NCBI GenBank assembly: GCA_900769035.1 | Contig: CAAGFD010000055.1 | Span: 1-9,314 of the forward strand | From: Bacteroidales bacterium | GTDB lineage: Bacteria; Bacteroidota; Bacteroidia; Bacteroidales; Paludibacteraceae | Direction of reading: 5' to 3' | DNA length: 9,314 nucleotides | Part shown: in pieces, positions 7,124 to 9,314 of the stretch | How the letters are laid out: each line of letters opens with the position of its first letter | Numbering within the stretch: position 1 is the first letter of the stretch | Translations under genes and position numbers: made by a program | The notes under the pieces: model-generated | What the model saw: only the letters and a program-made list of their open reading frames with translations | Told to the model about the DNA's origin: nothing | The model's database searches: none

Positions 7124-8923
7124 ATGCAAAACATTAGAAATATTGCCATCATCGCTCACGTAGACCATGGTAAAACAACTTTGGTTGATAAGATGTTATT
7201 AGCCGGTCAATTGTTTAGAGAGAACCAACAAACCGGAGAGTTGATGTTGGATAATAACGACCTTGAAAGAGAGAGAGGTATTACGATATTGTCAAAAAAC
7301 GTATCTATCAATTATAAAGGCACAAAAATAAATATCATAGACACTCCGGGCCACGCTGACTTTGGAGGAGAGGTAGAGCGCGTACTGAATATGGCGGACG
7401 GCTGTTTACTACTTGTCGACGCCTTTGAAGGTCCTATGCCACAGACTCGTTTCGTACTTCAAAAAGCCCTAAAGATGGGGCTCAAACCTATTGTTGTTAT
7501 CAACAAAGTGGACAAGCCGAATTGCCGACCGGATGAAGTGCAAGAGGCTGTTTTTGAATTGATGTTCAACCTCGATGCTACTGAAGAGCAACTCGATTTT
7601 CCAACCATATACGGTTCTGCAAAAAACAATTGGATGTCGACGGATTGGAAAAAAGAGGCCACCGACATCACAGCCCTACTCGATGCCATTATAGAATATA
7701 TACCTGCACCTGAAACCTTGGAAGGTACTCCTCAAATGCTTATTACATCTTTGGATTACTCCAGCTACGTAGGTCGTATTGCCGTTGGTCGTGTACATCG
7801 CGGCACATTACGCGCAAATCAAGACGTAGCCCTTGTAAAGCGCGATGGTACAGTTATCAAACAACGTATCAAGACTTTACAGACCTTCACCGGATTGGGA
7901 CGTACCGAAATACAGAGTGTTTCTTCCGGAGATATTTGTGCAATTATAGGTATAGAAGGTTTTGAAATCGGCGACTCAATTTGCGATTTGGAGAATCCGG
8001 AACCACTAACTCCTATTGCCATCGACGAGCCTACAATGAGTATGAGTTTTACAAACAACGACTCACCATTTTTCGGCAGAGATGGAAAATACGTAACATC
8101 TCGCCATATTCACGACCGTCTGATGAGAGAGCTTGACAAAAACCTCGCACTTCGAGTAGAGAAAAGTGCAAATGACGACGTATGGAGGGTATCCGGCCGT
8201 GGCGTACTGCACTTGTCAATATTGATAGAGACAATGCGCCGTGAAGGATATGAGCTACAAGTTGGTCAACCGCAAGTAATTACAAAAACTATAGACGGTC
8301 AATTATGCGAGCCGATAGAGCTCCTCACCGTTAATTTACCGGAAGAATATTCCAGCAAAATAATAGATATGGTTACCCGTCGCAAAGGAGAATTGGTATC
8401 GATGGAGACGCAACGCGACCGCATCCATATCGAGTTCCACATACCATCAAGAGGCATTATCGGACTGAGAAACAATGTGTTAACAGCCTCTGCAGGAGAA
8501 GCCATTATGGCGCACCGATTCCTTGACTATCAACCATGGAAAGGAGATATCGAGCGAAGAACAAACGGCTCTATCATAGCAATGGAATCGGGAACAGCCT
8601 TTGCTTATGCCATTGATAAACTGCAAGATAGAGGGCGATTCTTTATCTTCCCGCAAGAAGAGGTGTATGCAGGACAAGTAGTTGGAGAGCATTGCAAAGA
8701 GGGCGACTTGGTAGTAAATGTAACAAAATCAAAGAAACTCACCAATATGCGTGCTTCAGGTTCTGACGAGAAAGCCAAACTTATCCCACCGGTAGTAATG
8801 TCGCTCGAAGAGACTTTGGAATATATCAAAGAAGATGAATATGCCGAGATTACACCATCTCACATCAGAATCAGAAAAATTATTCTTGATGAAACAGAGA
8901 GAAAAAGGGCAAACAGAAACTGA
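7124..8923 (+). CDS. typA: TypA/BipA ribosome-associated translational GTPase
   Basis: This 599-residue protein is a GTPase of the EF-G/LepA superfamily that binds the 70S ribosome and helps 50S subunit assembly and growth under cold or other stress. All G motifs are intact: G1 AHVDHGKT (11-18), G2 RGITI (51-55), G3 DTPGH (73-77), G4 NKVD (127-130) and G5 GSAK (164-167). The beta-barrel domain II spans about 203-290, domain III about 300-388 (with GRGVLHLSILIETMRREGYE at 358-377), and the EF-G-like domain V about 395-475 (with SRGIIGLRN at 442-450). The BipA-specific C-terminal domain follows, including KKLTNMRASGSDEKAKLIPP (537-556), which identifies TypA rather than EF-G or LepA. The length is typical (about 600-610). 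The start is set by the conserved M-x-N-I-R-N-I-A-I-I-A-H opening. The gene appears monocistronic, with its own promoter and a separate promoter after it. Confidence 0.98.
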   Translation: MQNIRNIAIIAHVDHGKTTLVDKMLLAGQLFRENQQTGELMLDNNDLERERGITILSKNVSINYKGTKINIIDTPGHADFGGEVERVLNMADGCLLLVDAFEGPMPQTRFVLQKALKMGLKPIVVINKVDKPNCRPDEVQEAVFELMFNLDATEEQLDFPTIYGSAKNNWMSTDWKKEATDITALLDAIIEYIPAPETLEGTPQMLITSLDYSSYVGRIAVGRVHRGTLRANQDVALVKRDGTVIKQRIKTLQTFTGLGRTEIQSVSSGDICAIIGIEGFEIGDSICDLENPEPLTPIAIDEPTMSMSFTNNDSPFFGRDGKYVTSRHIHDRLMRELDKNLALRVEKSANDDVWRVSGRGVLHLSILIETMRREGYELQVGQPQVITKTIDGQLCEPIELLTVNLPEEYSSKIIDMVTRRKGELVSMETQRDRIHIEFHIPSRGIIGLRNNVLTASAGEAIMAHRFLDYQPWKGDIERRTNGSIIAMESGTAFAYAIDKLQDRGRFFIFPQEEVYAGQVVGEHCKEGDLVVNVTKSKKLTNMRASGSDEKAKLIPPVVMSLEETLEYIKEDEYAEITPSHIRIRKIILDETERKRANRN

Positions 8924-8972
8924 TTTTTTAAGGAAAAGCACTTTTTTATCTATGGTATATCATTTTTTTTAG

Positions 8973-8980
8973 TAACTTTG
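8973..8980 (+). promoter_or_regulatory. Promoter -7 box TAACTTTG for the small membrane protein gene
   Basis: TAACTTTG sits 50 bp after the typA stop and 33 bp before the ATG at 9014, again just downstream of a T-run, as at typA. There is no good TTTG at -33. It indicates that the small downstream gene can be transcribed independently of typA. The spacer 8924-8972 is T-rich and contains no convincing intrinsic terminator hairpin. Confidence 0.55.
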
Positions 8981-9013
8981 TACCCGTAAAATAACCAATA
9001 AAAGAAATAACTG

Positions 9014-9187
9014 ATGAAAACTTTATTGAAGAACCTTGGAATCATTATCATGCTTATCGGAGTATGTGTATTTGTAGTATACCATTTTGCCTTAACCGGT
9101 GAGCATAATATCTTATTATACACCGGATTAGGTTTGGTAATATTGGGTTGTATAGCTCAAATTATCCTCAACAAATTCATCGAATAA
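9014..9187 (+). CDS. Small two-span membrane protein, 57 residues
   Basis: ATG at 9014 to TAA at 9185-9187 encodes 57 residues. Two hydrophobic segments are evident: about residues 8-26 (L-G-I-I-I-M-L-I-G-V-C-V-F-V-V-Y) and about 34-52 (L-L-Y-T-G-L-G-L-V-I-L-G-C-I-A-Q-I-I-L). A short polar turn (T-G-E-H-N) joins them, with basic residues at the N-terminus (K2, K6) and K54 near the end. It should be an inner-membrane hairpin, probably with both ends in the cytoplasm by the positive-inside rule. A -7 box stands 33 bp upstream, and the frame has a protein-like character (Gly-rich helices, clean start and stop). It resembles small uncharacterised membrane proteins found in Bacteroides genomes, but I cannot give a function. 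It is short enough that automated gene finding may miss it. Confidence 0.75.
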   Translation: MKTLLKNLGIIIMLIGVCVFVVYHFALTGEHNILLYTGLGLVILGCIAQIILNKFIE

Positions 9188-9238
9188 GAAATATTATTCT
9201 ACATCCGATACTACCGCAGAGATGAAACGGTAAAATTT

Positions 9239-9284
9239 GCCATTTTTATGTTTTCCAACCAAATGAAGAAAACATAAAAATGGC
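9239..9284. repeat. Perfect 17-bp inverted repeat with a 12-nt loop
   Basis: GCCATTTTTATGTTTTC (9239-9255) is exactly complementary to GAAAACATAAAAATGGC (9268-9284), with a loop of 12 nt (9256-9267). It lies 51 bp after the stop of the small membrane protein gene. It could act as an RNA stem that ends or protects the upstream transcript. However, neither side is followed by a U-run (TGTGGTGTTT on the plus strand), so it is not a standard intrinsic terminator. A palindromic repeat element or the end of a mobile element are alternatives. The structure is certain; the role is not. Confidence 0.8.
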
Positions 9285-9314
9285 TGTGGTGTTTAAATAC
9301 ATAACAATAGTATA

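Noticed and set aside
7459..8941. Several minus-strand frames of 60-80 codons opposite typA
   Set aside because: They lie opposite an intact, highly conserved GTPase gene and have no promoters or recognisable products.
8934..8948. AAAAG-CA-CTTTT as a possible terminator after typA
   Set aside because: The 2-nt loop is too small and the stem is all weak pairs apart from one G-C, so it would not form a stable terminator.
9280..9314. Partial plus-strand ORF starting inside the inverted repeat (M-A-V-V-F-K...)
   Set aside because: Only 11 codons are visible before the edge, with no ribosome site and a start buried in a hairpin arm. It cannot be supported as a gene from this window.
9246..9314. 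Minus-strand open frame entering from the right edge and ending at 9246
   Set aside because: Twenty-two codons of low-complexity hydrophobic sequence overlap the inverted repeat. It could be the end of a neighbouring gene, but it shows no recognisable features.

Overview
The window looks like chromosomal DNA from a member of the Bacteroidota, probably Bacteroidales. The evidence is AT-rich sequence, three copies of the Bacteroidetes -7 promoter box TAnnTTTG (all in the form TAACTTTG), no clear Shine-Dalgarno sequence at the starts, and a giant secreted protein with PCMD-like and cadherin-like beta-sandwich domains. Genus cannot be resolved from the sequence.

Left part (1-6761, minus strand): one uninterrupted reading frame fills almost three quarters of the window. 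It starts at 6761 and runs off the left edge without a stop, so at least 2253 codons are visible. I read every codon for in-frame stops and found none. The product has a signal peptide, a PCMD-like N-terminal domain, 15 tandem repeats of about 80-100 residues, a second PCMD-like domain, then at least 6 more repeats. The repeats resemble Pfam 'Cadherin-like' beta-sandwich domains. The C-terminus, which would show the anchoring or secretion route, lies outside the window. Every smaller open frame inside 1-6700, on either strand, is a shadow of this gene.

Middle (6762-7123): a divergent intergenic region. It holds a well-formed minus-strand promoter for the giant gene (TTTG, 19 bp, TAACTTTG), a possible 43-codon hydrophobic ORF that overlaps the giant gene's start codon by ATGA, a small dyad GTGACC-N6-GGTCAC, and the -7 box of the next gene.

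Right part (7124-9314, plus strand): a complete typA/bipA gene for a ribosome-associated translational GTPase. After it comes a short gene for a 57-residue protein with two membrane segments, which has its own -7 box. Beyond that lies a perfect 17-bp inverted repeat with a 12-nt loop and then the window edge. The giant surface or secreted protein and the housekeeping GTPase are divergent neighbours. Nothing in the sequence links their functions.
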